A stretch of DNA of 64,000 bases from Pseudomaricurvus sp965656525 (GCA_965656525.1 CBFHKY010000010.1:1-64000), one strand, 5' to 3'; numbered from the stretch's first letter, positions 52,767 through 63,480 are shown. Program-made: numbers and translations. Notes: generated from the sequence alone by a model not told the origin.

Positions 52767-54602
52767 ATGGCCGGCGAAACGGTTTTTGTGTTTGTAGTCA
52801 TTGCTATCGCCGGTGTTCTCATGGCCAGCAGTCGAGTACGCTTCGATATTGTAGCCATTTTGGTTGTACTAGCCCTCAGTTTAAGCGGCGTTTTAACCGT
52901 AAACGAAGCCATAGCCGGTTTTGGTAGCCCTGTGGTCGCGTTAGTAGCTGGGCTATTAGTACTGGGTGAAATGCTATCACGCACTGGGGTCGCCCGAGTG
53001 GTTGGCGACTGGGTAATGAAACACGGTGGCGAAAGCGAAGTACGCTTGTTGATACTTCTGATGGGTTGTGCCGCACTGCTGGGCTCGGTAATGAGCTCGA
53101 CAGTGGTAGTAGCGCTGTTCATTCCCGTTGTGGGGCGAATCGCTTCTAAAACACAACTAAATTCAGCGCGTATGCTGATCCCACTGTCTTACGCTTCCTT
53201 GATTTCAGGGATGATGACCCTGATTGCTACCACCCCCAACATTGTTGTGCACGAAGCTTTGAAATCAGCGGGCTTCGAGGGTTTTGGCTTTTTTAGCTTT
53301 TCGCCCGTTGGACTTGCCGTACTGATCGTCTGTATCGCCTATATATTGTTAATTGGTCGCCACTTGCTAGGCGATAAGATGAATACCAGCGAAGTAAAAA
53401 AAAGAGCGCGTTCCGTCGAAGAATTGTGGATGGATCACAGCCCCGGCAGTACTTATCGCAAGTTGCGTATTGTGCCCAAATCGTCTCTGGTTGACCTGAC
53501 CATTGGTGAAACTCAATTGGAAAGCAAATACACCGTGCGCATTGTCGGTCTACTGCGGGAAAACCGTGCCGGAGGCAAACAACGTATTGTGTCGCCAGTA
53601 TCCAGTTCTGAGCTGTCTTTAGGGTCTACCATTGTGGTTGTCGGTAAACCCGTAGACATTGATCGCCTACAGGCAGATCACGACTTATTGGAAATCCCTC
53701 ACACTTGGGATGACCGTCAGCGCTGGTTGTGGGATATCAGCGGGGCAACCGTACTGATTCATCCCGAATCGCAATTATTGGGTAAATCCTTACGTGAAGG
53801 GGAGTTCCGATCCAATTATGGCGTACACGTGCTCGGACTGCGTCGCAACTTTCAAGCCGTTGAGAACTTTGAAGATGTCAGTTTACAGCCTGCCGATAGC
53901 CTTTTTTTGGTGGGCTCATGGTCAAAGATCCAACAACTAACGCAAAAAACCTATGACTTTGTTGTTACTGAGTTCCCTAGCGAACACGCTGACGTCGTGC
54001 CTTCTTACAGCAAAATGGGAACATCGTTGCTGATTTTAGCTGCTATGGTTTTCGTGACGATGTTTAACATTATTCCACTGATTCCTGCTGTTATTCTGGC
54101 TTCTTTGGCCGCCATTTTCACACGCTGTTTGACAATGGAAGAAGCCTACCGTGCAATCAGCTGGAGTAGCTTAGTCTTGTTGGCAGGGATGTTGCCACTG
54201 GCTGATGCACTGAATCAAACAGGCGGCACACAGATTATTGCCGATGCGCTCATGGGGGCCTCATCCAGTTCAGGCCCTTACATGCTTATGACATTACTGT
54301 TCTTTTTAACCGCCAGTATCGGACTGGTTTTATCCAACACCGCGGCTGCTGTGCTGGTATCACCCATTGCGATTTATGCCGCTACAGCAGCAGGGCTTTC
54401 GCCCTACCCCTTTGCCGTTGCAGTTTTGATTGCGGCTTCTTCATCTTTTTCTACACCTGTTGCCACACCCGTGGTAACGCTAGTGGTAGAACCTGGCCGT
54501 TATACATTTTTTGATTTTGTCAAAACAGGTTTACCGCTGCTGTTCTTAACTTACTTAACCACTCTGGCGGTTACGCCAATGATTTTCCCGTTTGCCCTCT
54601 AA
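52767..54602 (+). CDS. SLC13-type permease with central TrkA-C (RCK_C) domains
   Basis: About 611 residues from the ATG at 52767 (MAGETVFVFVVIAIAGVLMASS); the frame extends upstream to 52548 but is not membrane-like there. N-terminal membrane part (1-205) with FGSPVVALVAGLLVLGEMLSRTG and SSTVVVALFIPVV. Then two RCK_C-like domains (about 225-410, LVDLTIGETQLESKYTVRIVGLLREN and LLGKSLREGEFRSNYGVHVLGLRRN). The C-terminal membrane half follows (420-611, SNTAAAVLVSPIAIYAAT, SSFSTPVATPVV). Such proteins carry di/tricarboxylates, sulfate or similar anions with Na+. The substrate is not readable. Confidence 0.9.
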   Translation: MAGETVFVFVVIAIAGVLMASSRVRFDIVAILVVLALSLSGVLTVNEAIAGFGSPVVALVAGLLVLGEMLSRTGVARVVGDWVMKHGGESEVRLLILLMGCAALLGSVMSSTVVVALFIPVVGRIASKTQLNSARMLIPLSYASLISGMMTLIATTPNIVVHEALKSAGFEGFGFFSFSPVGLAVLIVCIAYILLIGRHLLGDKMNTSEVKKRARSVEELWMDHSPGSTYRKLRIVPKSSLVDLTIGETQLESKYTVRIVGLLRENRAGGKQRIVSPVSSSELSLGSTIVVVGKPVDIDRLQADHDLLEIPHTWDDRQRWLWDISGATVLIHPESQLLGKSLREGEFRSNYGVHVLGLRRNFQAVENFEDVSLQPADSLFLVGSWSKIQQLTQKTYDFVVTEFPSEHADVVPSYSKMGTSLLILAAMVFVTMFNIIPLIPAVILASLAAIFTRCLTMEEAYRAISWSSLVLLAGMLPLADALNQTGGTQIIADALMGASSSSGPYMLMTLLFFLTASIGLVLSNTAAAVLVSPIAIYAATAAGLSPYPFAVAVLIAASSSFSTPVATPVVTLVVEPGRYTFFDFVKTGLPLLFLTYLTTLAVTPMIFPFAL

Positions 54603-54654
54603 TCGCCTTTCAGTGAGCTGTTATCAGCGCCCTACGACGGAGTTTTTGATAGAC

Positions 54655-54679
54655 AAAAAAAGGGGGCGCATAGCGCCCC
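54655..54679 (-). terminator. Rho-independent terminator of nirBD
   Basis: GGGGCGC (54663-54669) pairs with GCGCCCC (54673-54679) around 3 bases; on the minus strand a T7 run follows. It lies about 38 bases past the nirD stop. Confidence 0.92.
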
Positions 54680-54716
54680 AAAGTGCAGAGAACAACGTAA
54701 AACGCTTAGTCGCCGC

Positions 54717-55046
54717 TCAAGCGGCTTGGACCTGAACACCACCATCGAGTAAACGTACGGCATAAGTTTTCAGAGTGTGTTCGGGGTTTTCAAGACACTT
54801 TCCTGTCTCAAGATTGAAATGCTGTTTATACAAAGGCGAAGCCACCACAACCGCCTCTCCAATAGACCCGACAATGCCTCGGCTCAAAACATTCGCCTCA
54901 CCAATAGGGTCGTAATTTGAAACGGCGTACAGGCTCTTTTCAGCGCCCACACAAAAAATCGCCACTTGCTCACCATTGTGTAATGCGCATACCCCTGTGT
55001 TAACCGTCAGGTCCGCTTCGCCGCACACAGTCACCCAATTACTCAT
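54717..55046 (-). CDS. nirD: Nitrite reductase (NADH) small subunit
   Basis: A 109-residue NirD with a Rieske-like fold but without the Cys/His ligands, as usual in this family (QVAIFCVGAEKSLYAVSNYDPIGEANVLSRGIVGSIGEAVVVASPLYKQHFNLETGKCLENPEHTLKTY). It assists NirB in reducing nitrite to ammonium. It lies 101 bases after nirB and is followed by a strong terminator. It is intact although nirB is frameshifted. Confidence 0.94.
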   Translation of the reverse strand: MSNWVTVCGEADLTVNTGVCALHNGEQVAIFCVGAEKSLYAVSNYDPIGEANVLSRGIVGSIGEAVVVASPLYKQHFNLETGKCLENPEHTLKTYAVRLLDGGVQVQAA

Positions 55047-55147
55047 AATTTTTCTCCATTCGGTTATGACTTAACCGCGGTTTATCTTAGTCGCTTCGTT
55101 TCAATGGCGGCTCAACCATAGGCATAAGCCGCTCAGTAATTAACGAA

Positions 55148-57662
55148 TTATTCGGCCAGTTCAAGTGTGGTTATGCGTTCGTCTTTAGTCGCTGGACGAC
55201 GCTGTTCACGCTCCACCACATAGGCCAAGCTGGAATCTGGCTCATCCGAATTAATAAAGTGCTTGAATCTTTTTAAACGCTCGGGGCTTTCGACGGTCGT
55301 TTTCCACTCGCACTGATATTTAACAATATTGGCTTCCATATCCGCTTCGAGCTCTTCCGCTAAGTTCAGCTTGTTATCAACCACCACTTCTTTCAAATAA
55401 GCCAAACCACCCTCAAGGTTTTCCAACCACACCGACGTGCGCTGCAAGCGGTCAGCCGTACGGATATAAAACATTAAAAAGCGATCAACGTATTTGATCA
55501 GCGTTTCGCGATCCAAGTCTGTAGCCAGCAAATCCGCATGACGAGGACGCATACCACCGTTTCCACATACGTATAGGTTCCAGCCATTTTCGGTAGCGAT
55601 GACACCTACGTCTTTGCATTGGGCTTCGGCGCATTCACGGGTACACCCCGAAACGCCAAACTTAATCTTGTGTGGTGAGCGTAGCCCTTTGTAGCGGTTT
55701 TCAAGTTCTACAGCGAAGCCTACGCTGTCATCTACACCGTAACGACACCACGTACTGCCAACGCAAGACTTCACGGTTCGCAAAGATTTTCCGTAGGCAT
55801 GACCGGTCTCAAAACCAGCGTCCACGAGTTTCTTCCAAATAAGAGGCAACTCGTGTAGCTGAGCGCCAAATAAATCAATACGCTGCCCACCAGTCACTTT
55901 GGTGTAAAGGTCAAACTGTTTGGCAACTTCGCCCAATGCAATCAGCTTATCCGGTGTGATCTCACCACCAGCGACACGGGGTACAACAGAATAGGTGCCG
56001 TCTTTTTGCATATTCCCCAAGAAAATATCATTGGTATCTTGCAGACCAATATGCGCATCGTCCAACACATAATCGTTCCAAAAAGAAGCGAGGATCGAAC
56101 CAACCGCAGGCTTACAAATTTCACAACCTAGGCCGCAACCGTGGCTTGCTAGCAGTGCATCAAACGTTTTTACTTTTTTGATGCGCACAATGTCAGCCAG
56201 CTCTTTGCGTGAATAGGCAAAGTGTTCACAAATGTCATTTTTCACTTCGTAGCCCAAACTGGCCAGCTCCGAATCCAATACCTGCTTTGTCAGTGCCGCA
56301 CAACCGCCACAGCCCGTTGAGGCTTGAGTGGCTGATTTAATACCAGACATATCCGTGCAACCGCCAGCAACCGCGGCTTTGATATCTGCCTTGGTCACGT
56401 CGTAACAAGAACAAATTTGAGCCGTATCCGGCAATGCATCAACCCCTAAGCCCGCCGGCTCATCGCCGCTAACCGGTAAAATCAGACCCGTTGGGTTTTC
56501 AGGCAGCGTCATATCATTGAGCATCATTTGCAGCAGATTGCCATAGGCGTCTACATCGCCAACCAGCACCGCTCCAACCACTTTCTTGCCATCTTCTGAT
56601 ACGATCAAGCGTTTATACACCTGCTCGATTTCATCGTTGTAGGTGTACGATTGAGCGCCTGGGGTACTGCCATGAGCATCACCAATGCTGGCAACATCCA
56701 CACCTAAAAGCTTAAGTTTTGTGCTCATATCAGCACCTTGGAAAACATCAGAACCGCCCGTCAGATGCGAGACTGCGGCTTTCGCCATGCTATAGCCCGG
56801 AGCCACCAAACCATAGATACGCCCTCCCCAAAGGGCACACTCACCAACCGCATAAATATTTTCATCACTGGTTTGGCAATGGTCGTTTACGACAATGCCA
56901 CCACGCTCACCCACTTCGAGCTCAAACTGACGCGCCAATTCATCCTGCGGGCGAATACCCGCGGAAAATAGAATCATGTCCGTTTCTAGGTGGCTACCAT
57001 CCGCAAAGTTCATACGATAACGACAAGTTTCACCAGCAACGATTTCTTTGGTCGCTTTTTCGGTGTGAACTGCCACGCCCAAATCTTCAATTTTACGACG
57101 CAATAATTTACCGCCGCCGTCATCCAATTGGACCGCCATCAAACGCGGCGCAAATTCAACCACATGAGTTTCTAAGCCTGCAGCCTTCAAAGCATTGGCG
57201 GCTTCTAGCCCCAGCAAACCACCACCGACTACAACACCCACTTTGCTTTGCGCCGCCGAAGCCGTAATTGCTTCTAAATCTTCGATCGTTCGATAAACCA
57301 AACAATGCTCTTGATCGTTACCAGGGATAGGACTCTGTTGCCAGCACCAACTTGTCATAAATTTCTTGCCGGCCGCTTGCTGTGATTACCTTTTTATTCG
57401 TGCGATCAATTGCAACCACTTTATCGTTCAAAATAAAGTTCACACCGTTTTCGGTGTAATAGCCTTCGCTAGTGAGCGATAGATCTTCAGCCGTTGCGCC
57501 ACTGAAATAACTGCTCAATTGAACGCGGTCATACGCCAGCCGCGGCTCTTCTGAAAACGTGATGACTTCAAACTGGTTGGCTTCAGGCACGCTCAACAAA
57601 TTGTCTATGTACTTGTGCCCAACCATTCCATTACCAACAACAATGACGCGCTGCTTACTCAT
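55148..57662 (-). pseudogene. nirB: Nitrite reductase (NADH) large subunit, frameshifted
   Basis: Two frames make one gene. The N-terminal 114 residues (57662 down to 57318) hold the FAD fold VVGNGMVGHKYIDNL and end at LATESYPW plus stop. The rest resumes at PIPGNDQEHCLVYRTIEDL in another frame and runs to 55148. That part contains the NAD site VVVGGGLLGLEAANAL, the BFD-like [2Fe-2S] region CSCYDVTKADI to STGCGGC, and the siroheme/[4Fe-4S] cysteines in SGCTRECAEAQCKD. Expected family text is LATGSYPFVPPIPGND. A 17-nt loss between two CCTATCCC copies (junction near 57324-57331) explains the shift and gives an ancestral length of about 843. It may be real or a sequence error. Confidence 0.88.
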
Positions 57663-57677
57663 GATTTATCCTCAATA

Positions 57678-58514
57678 TCAGGCCGATATTTTTTTAACAT
57701 TAGGTTCACGGTTTATGCTTTCATTTGCTTGACTCACAAACCAATCCAGCTGATCGGCCAAACGAGTAACTTCACCCACAACAATAAGTGCTGGTGATTG
57801 AATGTTATGATTGACTACCAACTCAGGCAGCTCTGACAGTGCCCCTCGAAATAAACGCTGATTTGGGCAGCAGCCGCTTTCGATCACCGCCACAGGAGTT
57901 TCTTTATTCAAGCCGAATCGCATCAGTTCATCGCGAATCATGGCTGCGCGACTTAATCCCATGTAGAACACCACGGTGTGCTGCAGTGAAGCCAAAGCCT
58001 GCCAGTTAAGATCCAAAGATTTTTCACCGTGCGCGGTAACCAAAGTACAGCCTTGGGAAACACCTCTGTGTGTAAGCGGAATGCCCGCGTAACTGGTGCA
58101 GCCTGCAGCCGCGGTAATGCCCGGCACCAATTCCACTTCGATACCGGCCGCTTTTAACGTGAGCATTTCTTCTCCGCCACGACCAAAGACAAACGGATCG
58201 CCCCCTTTAATACGACAAACATTGCTCCCCTCTTTGGCCTTCTCAATCAGCAGAGCGTTGAGCCGCTCTTGTGGAATTGAGTGCGCATCTTTCAACTTGC
58301 CTACATAAAACGAAGGGGTTGCGGCAGGAAACAATTCACGTATTGCTTCACTGACGAGGTTGTCATAGAGGATGACATCCGCCTGCTGTATCACCCGCAA
58401 GGCTTTTACCGTCAGCAAATCTGGTTCTCCTGGGCCTGCGCCCACCAACCAGACCTTACCTGGCAACACAGGTTTTACTGCTGTTTGTAAATTGATGATT
58501 TCAGGGGGGGGCAT
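57678..58514 (-). CDS. cobA: Uroporphyrinogen-III C-methyltransferase (siroheme synthesis)
   Basis: About 278 residues, starting at ATG 58514 (or GTG 58517); a GAGG lies upstream. It methylates uroporphyrinogen III at C2 and C7 to precorrin-2, needed for the siroheme of NirB. Visible: GKVWLVGAGPGEPDLLTVKALRVIQQADVILYDNLVS, CRIKGGDPFVFGRGGEEMLTL, GITAAAGCTSYAGIPLTHRGVSQGCTLVTAHGE, and TVVFYMGLSRA. It is 15 bases before nirB, so cobA-nirB-nirD is one operon. Equivalent to the stand-alone SUMT next to nir/nas genes in other bacteria. Confidence 0.94.
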   Translation of the reverse strand: MPPPEIINLQTAVKPVLPGKVWLVGAGPGEPDLLTVKALRVIQQADVILYDNLVSEAIRELFPAATPSFYVGKLKDAHSIPQERLNALLIEKAKEGSNVCRIKGGDPFVFGRGGEEMLTLKAAGIEVELVPGITAAAGCTSYAGIPLTHRGVSQGCTLVTAHGEKSLDLNWQALASLQHTVVFYMGLSRAAMIRDELMRFGLNKETPVAVIESGCCPNQRLFRGALSELPELVVNHNIQSPALIVVGEVTRLADQLDWFVSQANESINREPNVKKISA

Positions 58515-59070
58515 CACTCAGTACCTCGCTCGACAACCTCAGTAACCGCGTTTGAATCAGAAGACGCTCTATGAAAGCCCAACAAACACGATGAATATCT
58601 TTGTACAACACTTGAGCAAAGAAAGTGCCAAAAGTGAGCAAAATACATTTTTATAAAAAAATACCATTTATAATCAATACATTAGAAAACATCCTTCTGA
58701 AAAAACTCTGCCACTTGATTGATTGTCGCCCGCAAAATGCACACAAAAACAGCACCACAATGCACCACCCAAAAGCCTAACTGCACATCATTAGCGCCAA
58801 CAATCACCAAATAAAGACATGTGAACAATCAATAATTAACTAGTCAATTAAATATATCGCACCAAATAAGATCAATAATTAAGAGGAAAACCCAAAATAG
58901 ATCAAAAAACGAACAGCTCTTCCTCGCAGTGCACCCGCATTCCAACCTTTGGCCTTTTCTATTCATGGCCTGCAGTGGATTGGCTTAGTTATTGCTGTAT
59001 GGGTTACATTCGGCGGCCCTTTTTACAGCCGCTATGCTCACTACTGGGTTTGCAATGTGGAGTTCATAAC
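58515..59070. other. Divergent regulatory region cobA-nirBD / nasA
   Basis: About 550 bases, strongly A+T-rich in the middle. It must carry the promoters for both nitrate-assimilation operons. A TATAAT at 58669-58674 is the best -10 candidate on the plus strand, without a good -35. I searched by eye for FNR, NtrC and sigma-54 (-24/-12) sites and found none convincing. The long leader before nasA could hold antitermination structures, but none stands out. Confidence 0.4.
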
Positions 59071-61755
59071 GTGTCAGCGTCACCCTGGGTTAAAAGCACC
59101 TGTCCTTATTGCGGCGTAGGTTGCGGTATAGAGGCAAGACCAAAAGCAGACGGTCTATTAGAGATTCGAGGTGATAAAGATCATCCCGCAAATTTTGGCC
59201 GCCTGTGCTCAAAAGGTTTAGCTCTTGGTGAAACGGTCATTCACGATGGCCGGCTGCTTACCCCTTCTATTAGCGGTATCAGAACCACTTGGGATACCGC
59301 ACTGGATCATGTGGCCAAAAGTTTTCAGTCTGTGATTGAAGAGCACGGTCCAGACGCTGTCGCTTTTTACGTGTCGGGGCAACTTCTAACCGAAGATTAT
59401 TACATCGCCAACAAGCTCATGAAGGGGTTCATCGGTTCCGGCAATATCGACACCAACTCAAGGCTTTGCATGTCATCTACAGTGGCGGGCCACAAACGTG
59501 CTTTTGGCACCGATACCGTACCAGGCTGCTACAGCGATTTAGAACAAGCCGATATGGTGGTGATCACGGGCTCTAACATGGCCTGGTGCCATCCGGTATT
59601 GTTTCAGCGGCTCAAAGCGGTGAAACAACAGCGGCCCGATTTAAAAATTGTCGTCATTGACCCCCGAGCAACAGAAACCTGCGAAATTGCCGACTTGCAT
59701 TTAGCCCTCCGCCCCGGATCCGATGTTGCACTTTTTAATGGTTTGTTGAGCTTTTTAGCTAACAGTCAAAAAGTGGATGAGCACTATGTTCAACGCTTTA
59801 CTGAGGGCTACAATCGCACGCTGATGTGCGCTATGGAAGACGGCAGCGACCTTGAAGCTCTTGGGCAAATGTTGAACATAGATTTAACGAGCTTAAGAAC
59901 GTTCTATGAATGGTTTTCTCACACCGAAAAAGTAGTCACTCTGTTCTCCCAAGGTGTCAACCAATCCACCAGCGGTGCCGACAAGGTCAATAGCATTATC
60001 AATTGCCATCTCGCTACGGGTCGCATTGGCAAACCGGGTTCAGGGCCGTTTTCACTTACCGGCCAGCCAAACGCAATGGGCGGTCGTGAAGTTGGCGGCC
60101 TAGCCAACACTTTGGTCGCGCATATGGAGTTTGGCAATCCCAAACACCACCGCATGGTTTCCAACTTCTGGAATACCAACAGCTTAGCCTCCACCCCCGG
60201 AATGAAAGCTATTGAATTGTTCGACGCCATTGACCGCGGCGAAATCAAAGCGGTCTGGATTATGGCCACCAACCCGATTGTAAGCTTACCCGACGCCAAT
60301 AAAATCAAACGTGCACTCAAAAAGTGTCCTTTAGTGGTGGTATCCGACTGTATTGCTGACACAGACACCACCCGCTGCGCAGATGTTTTATTGCCCGCGC
60401 AGGGCTGGAGTGAAAAGTCTGGCACCGTCACCAACTCTGAACGTCGCATTTCGCGCCAACGGCGATTGCTATCTACCCCAGGAGAGGGGCGGCCCGATTG
60501 GTGGATTATGTGCGAAGTGGCCAAGCGGATGGGTTACGACAACGAATTTGATTATTTGCACGAGGGCGAAATTTTTGATGAATACGCCCGTATGACGTCG
60601 CTGGATATCCGCGATAAAGAGCAGCGCTACACCCGCGATTTGGATTTGACAGGCCTTGCCGGACTTTCATCCAAAGAATACGCCAACATGTCCCCGCAGC
60701 AATGGCCTCTCACTCAACCCGATAACAACATTGAACACAAACGTCTGTTTGCCGATGGGCACTTTTTCACGCCGACCCACAAAGCTCAATTCATCGCCGT
60801 TAAACACAGAGAGCCCGCCAGCAAAGTCAGCCGTCAATATCCGCTTAGCTTAAACAGTGGTCGCATTCGGGATCAATGGCACACCATGACACGCACGGGC
60901 TTATCCGCACGTTTGGGAGCTCACCTGCCGGAGCCTTATGTCAGCGTGAACCCACAAGATGCGCACCTCTTTGGCTTGAGGAAAGGCGATATTGCCACTC
61001 TCAGTAACGAGTGGGGCAGCGCTCATATTCGCGTAGATGTGTCGGATCGGGTGAATCAAGGCCAGCTGTTTATGCCCATTCACTGGACGGGGGTACTTTC
61101 CAGTGCTGGACGAGTATGCACATTAGTTAGCCCTGATACCGATGCGGTATCAGGGCAACCTGAGTTCAAATTTACCCCAGTGGCCATCGCACATTGGCGC
61201 TATTACAGCGAAGCACTCCTGATCAGCCCTAATGTTATTGACACCACAGGGCTGGACTACTGGGTACGGCAAAAAATCAGTGGTGGTTATCTCTATCGTA
61301 TTGCCAGTAAATCCACACCAGATGCACTTCAAGCAAAACTTCAACCGTTTTGTACAGCAGAAACCCAAGGTAGGCGTCTGGATTTTTCTAGCCCAGTTCA
61401 AGGCCAGTTTCGCTTCGCAGTGATTGAGTCTACGCGGATTAAAGTAGGCTACCTCATAGCTCCAAGCCTTCAAGAAAAAGATGTCGAGTGGGTGCAAAAT
61501 TTATTGGATGAACCCGTGGATGATGCCGTAGAGCGCTCCATTCTTGCTGGGGCTGCAGAAGGTCGTTTGGCACAAGGGCGCATTGTGTGTGCGTGTAAGC
61601 AAGTCGGTAAAAATACCATCTGCCAAGCCATTCGGGATCAGGCTCTAGACTCTGTGATGGCCATTAGTGAAGCCACTGAGGCGGGAACCGGTTGCGGTAC
61701 TTGCGTGTCTGAGCTAAAGACGTTGTTGGATACAGAACAGGCCTATCACGCCTAA
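59071..61755 (+). CDS. nasA: Assimilatory nitrate reductase catalytic subunit
   Basis: About 894 residues from a GTG at 59071, chosen because GGAG stands in front and MSASPWVKSTCPYC matches family starts; the frame runs back to 58975. It reduces nitrate to nitrite in the cytoplasm using Mo-bisMGD. [4Fe-4S] cysteines 11, 14, 18 and 46 (CPYCGVGC and GRLCSKG). The Mo-ligand Cys is in NSRLCMSSTVAGH. The C-terminus carries an extra BFD-like [2Fe-2S] domain (VCACKQVGKNTICQAIRDQAL to GTGCGTCVSELK), seen in the enterobacterial/pseudomonad NasA type. nirBD is divergent; moaA and mobB follow. Confidence 0.95.
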   Translation: MSASPWVKSTCPYCGVGCGIEARPKADGLLEIRGDKDHPANFGRLCSKGLALGETVIHDGRLLTPSISGIRTTWDTALDHVAKSFQSVIEEHGPDAVAFYVSGQLLTEDYYIANKLMKGFIGSGNIDTNSRLCMSSTVAGHKRAFGTDTVPGCYSDLEQADMVVITGSNMAWCHPVLFQRLKAVKQQRPDLKIVVIDPRATETCEIADLHLALRPGSDVALFNGLLSFLANSQKVDEHYVQRFTEGYNRTLMCAMEDGSDLEALGQMLNIDLTSLRTFYEWFSHTEKVVTLFSQGVNQSTSGADKVNSIINCHLATGRIGKPGSGPFSLTGQPNAMGGREVGGLANTLVAHMEFGNPKHHRMVSNFWNTNSLASTPGMKAIELFDAIDRGEIKAVWIMATNPIVSLPDANKIKRALKKCPLVVVSDCIADTDTTRCADVLLPAQGWSEKSGTVTNSERRISRQRRLLSTPGEGRPDWWIMCEVAKRMGYDNEFDYLHEGEIFDEYARMTSLDIRDKEQRYTRDLDLTGLAGLSSKEYANMSPQQWPLTQPDNNIEHKRLFADGHFFTPTHKAQFIAVKHREPASKVSRQYPLSLNSGRIRDQWHTMTRTGLSARLGAHLPEPYVSVNPQDAHLFGLRKGDIATLSNEWGSAHIRVDVSDRVNQGQLFMPIHWTGVLSSAGRVCTLVSPDTDAVSGQPEFKFTPVAIAHWRYYSEALLISPNVIDTTGLDYWVRQKISGGYLYRIASKSTPDALQAKLQPFCTAETQGRRLDFSSPVQGQFRFAVIESTRIKVGYLIAPSLQEKDVEWVQNLLDEPVDDAVERSILAGAAEGRLAQGRIVCACKQVGKNTICQAIRDQALDSVMAISEATEAGTGCGTCVSELKTLLDTEQAYHA

Positions 61756-61873
61756 ACTTCCAGCGCTTACACTTCTAGTGCCTACAACGCTAGCCTTAGC
61801 CAATATAGGCACGACTTGTTTAACGATTTAGGTTTTCATAGCTTAGCGACACAGCTTTAGGCAGAATGGTGGC

Positions 61874-62860
61874 ATGCAACTAACCGATGGCTTTGGCCGA
61901 CACATCAACTATCTTCGTCTTTCCGTAACGGATCGCTGTGACTTCCGCTGTGTTTACTGCATGGCGGAAGAAATGACTTTTCTACCTCGCGCACAAGTAC
62001 TGACGCTAGAAGAGTGTGCGGAAATCAGTCACGCCTTCGTAGAACTCGGGGTGCGTAAAATCCGTATTACCGGCGGCGAACCTCTCGTGCGTCGCGGTAT
62101 CGATCAACTGTTTCAACAATTAGGCGCAATCGATGCACTGGAAGAGCTAACGCTCACCACCAATGGATCGAAACTTCAGCAGCACGCCAGCGCACTGGCT
62201 GCAGCAGGCGTGAAGCGCATCAATATCAGCCTAGACACACTCGACTCTGAACAATTTCAGGCCCTCACACGCTTTGGCCAACTGGAACAGGTATTAGCGG
62301 GTATCCAAGCCGCCAAGGAAGCGGGCATTCACCGCATCAAGCTGAATGCGGTGATCCTAAAAAATCGCAATCTAAATCAAGTATTGCCCCTTGTCGACTT
62401 CGCCATACAACAGCAAATCGATCTCAGCTTTATTGAGGAAATGCCACTGGGTAACGTGGTCGAACATGAACGCTCAATGGAGTTTTGCAGCAGCGATACG
62501 TTGCGCGGCCTGATAGCACAACATCACGACATTACCCCCAGTACCTACGCCACTGGAGGCCCTTCGCGTTATTGGCACGTCAATAACCATACAACCCAAA
62601 TCGGTTTTATATCACCCCACAGCGACAATTTTTGCAACAGCTGTAATCGTGTGCGCGTGACCGCTGAAGGCAAACTCTTGCTGTGCCTAGGTAACGAAAA
62701 TTCCGTCGACTTAAAAGCCATTTTACGTCGCCACCCGGGTAATCGTGATCTTCTGAAGCAAACCATCATCGACGCCATGCAACACAAACCCGAGCGCCAT
62801 CATTTTTATCAAGAGGATGAACCGCAGATCATTCGCTTTATGAATGCGACCGGGGGCTAA
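61874..62860 (+). CDS. moaA: GTP 3',8-cyclase
   Basis: A 328-residue radical SAM enzyme starting molybdenum cofactor synthesis from GTP. N-terminal cluster motif CDFRCVYC (residues 22, 26, 29). C-terminal cluster in FCNSCNRVRVTAEGKLLLCLG. The GTP-binding Arg residues are present and the essential C-terminal Gly-Gly ends the protein (NATGG). It lies 118 bases after nasA on the same strand, followed by mobB and moaB. Its partner moaC is at 37578. Confidence 0.96.
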   Translation: MQLTDGFGRHINYLRLSVTDRCDFRCVYCMAEEMTFLPRAQVLTLEECAEISHAFVELGVRKIRITGGEPLVRRGIDQLFQQLGAIDALEELTLTTNGSKLQQHASALAAAGVKRINISLDTLDSEQFQALTRFGQLEQVLAGIQAAKEAGIHRIKLNAVILKNRNLNQVLPLVDFAIQQQIDLSFIEEMPLGNVVEHERSMEFCSSDTLRGLIAQHHDITPSTYATGGPSRYWHVNNHTTQIGFISPHSDNFCNSCNRVRVTAEGKLLLCLGNENSVDLKAILRRHPGNRDLLKQTIIDAMQHKPERHHFYQEDEPQIIRFMNATGG

Positions 62861-62940
62861 TCAAAGCTTATACCGCAGTCTTTGACCTTTGGCATAATAA
62901 CCCTCTCTTTCTGATTGAACTCGCAAACAGAGCAGCATCA

Positions 62941-63480
62941 ATGGCGACACAACCCACACCTGTTTTTGGGATTACTGGCTGGAAAAACAGCGGCAAGACC
63001 ACCTTAGTAAGCAACTTGGTAAAATGGTTGAGCGAACAAGGCTTGCGCGTGGCCACCATCAAACATGCTCACTGCAACTTTGACATTGATCGCGTTGGCA
63101 CCGACAGTTATCGCCATCGGGAAGCTGGTGCACAGCAAGTGTTATTGGCCTCCAACCAACGCTGGGCACTGATGAGTGAACTGGATCGCCTACAACCTGA
63201 ACCTGAACTCGATGAGCTTCTCAGTAAGCTCAGCCCTGCTGATATCGTTTTGGTCGAAGGTTTTAAAATGGGCAATCAACCCAAAATCCAAGTGGTACGC
63301 CCCGTATTCAATACCACACCTCTAGGGCCAGAAGCACAACCCATTGTTGCGATCGCCAGCGACACAGCCGTGACCCCTGCAGACTATCACTGCCAAGGGC
63401 CTTGTCTACCACTGAACGATGTGGCACAGATTGGTCAATTTATTCTTCAATATTTAAACATTGGTAAAGGTGAGCACTGA
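62941..63480 (+). CDS. mobB: Molybdopterin-guanine dinucleotide biosynthesis protein B
   Basis: A 179-residue P-loop GTPase that helps MobA. Walker A is GWKNSGKTTLVSNLVKWL (from residue 13), followed by VATIKHAHCNFDIDRVGTDSYRHREAGA and ADIVLVEGFKMGNQPKIQVVR. It is in the moaA-mobB-moaB run behind nasA. Complete in length. Confidence 0.94.
   Translation: MATQPTPVFGITGWKNSGKTTLVSNLVKWLSEQGLRVATIKHAHCNFDIDRVGTDSYRHREAGAQQVLLASNQRWALMSELDRLQPEPELDELLSKLSPADIVLVEGFKMGNQPKIQVVRPVFNTTPLGPEAQPIVAIASDTAVTPADYHCQGPCLPLNDVAQIGQFILQYLNIGKGEH

Noticed and set aside
57318..57358. Programmed frameshift in nirB
   Set aside because: No slippery heptamer or pseudoknot-like structure, and about six family residues are missing at the junction, which slippage cannot restore.
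58515..59070. Sigma-54 promoter or NtrC sites for nasA
   Set aside because: TGGCCTGCAGTGGATTGGCT near 58965 has the wrong spacing between GG and GC, and the TGCACC/TGCACA pair near 58759 is not a proper NtrC dyad.
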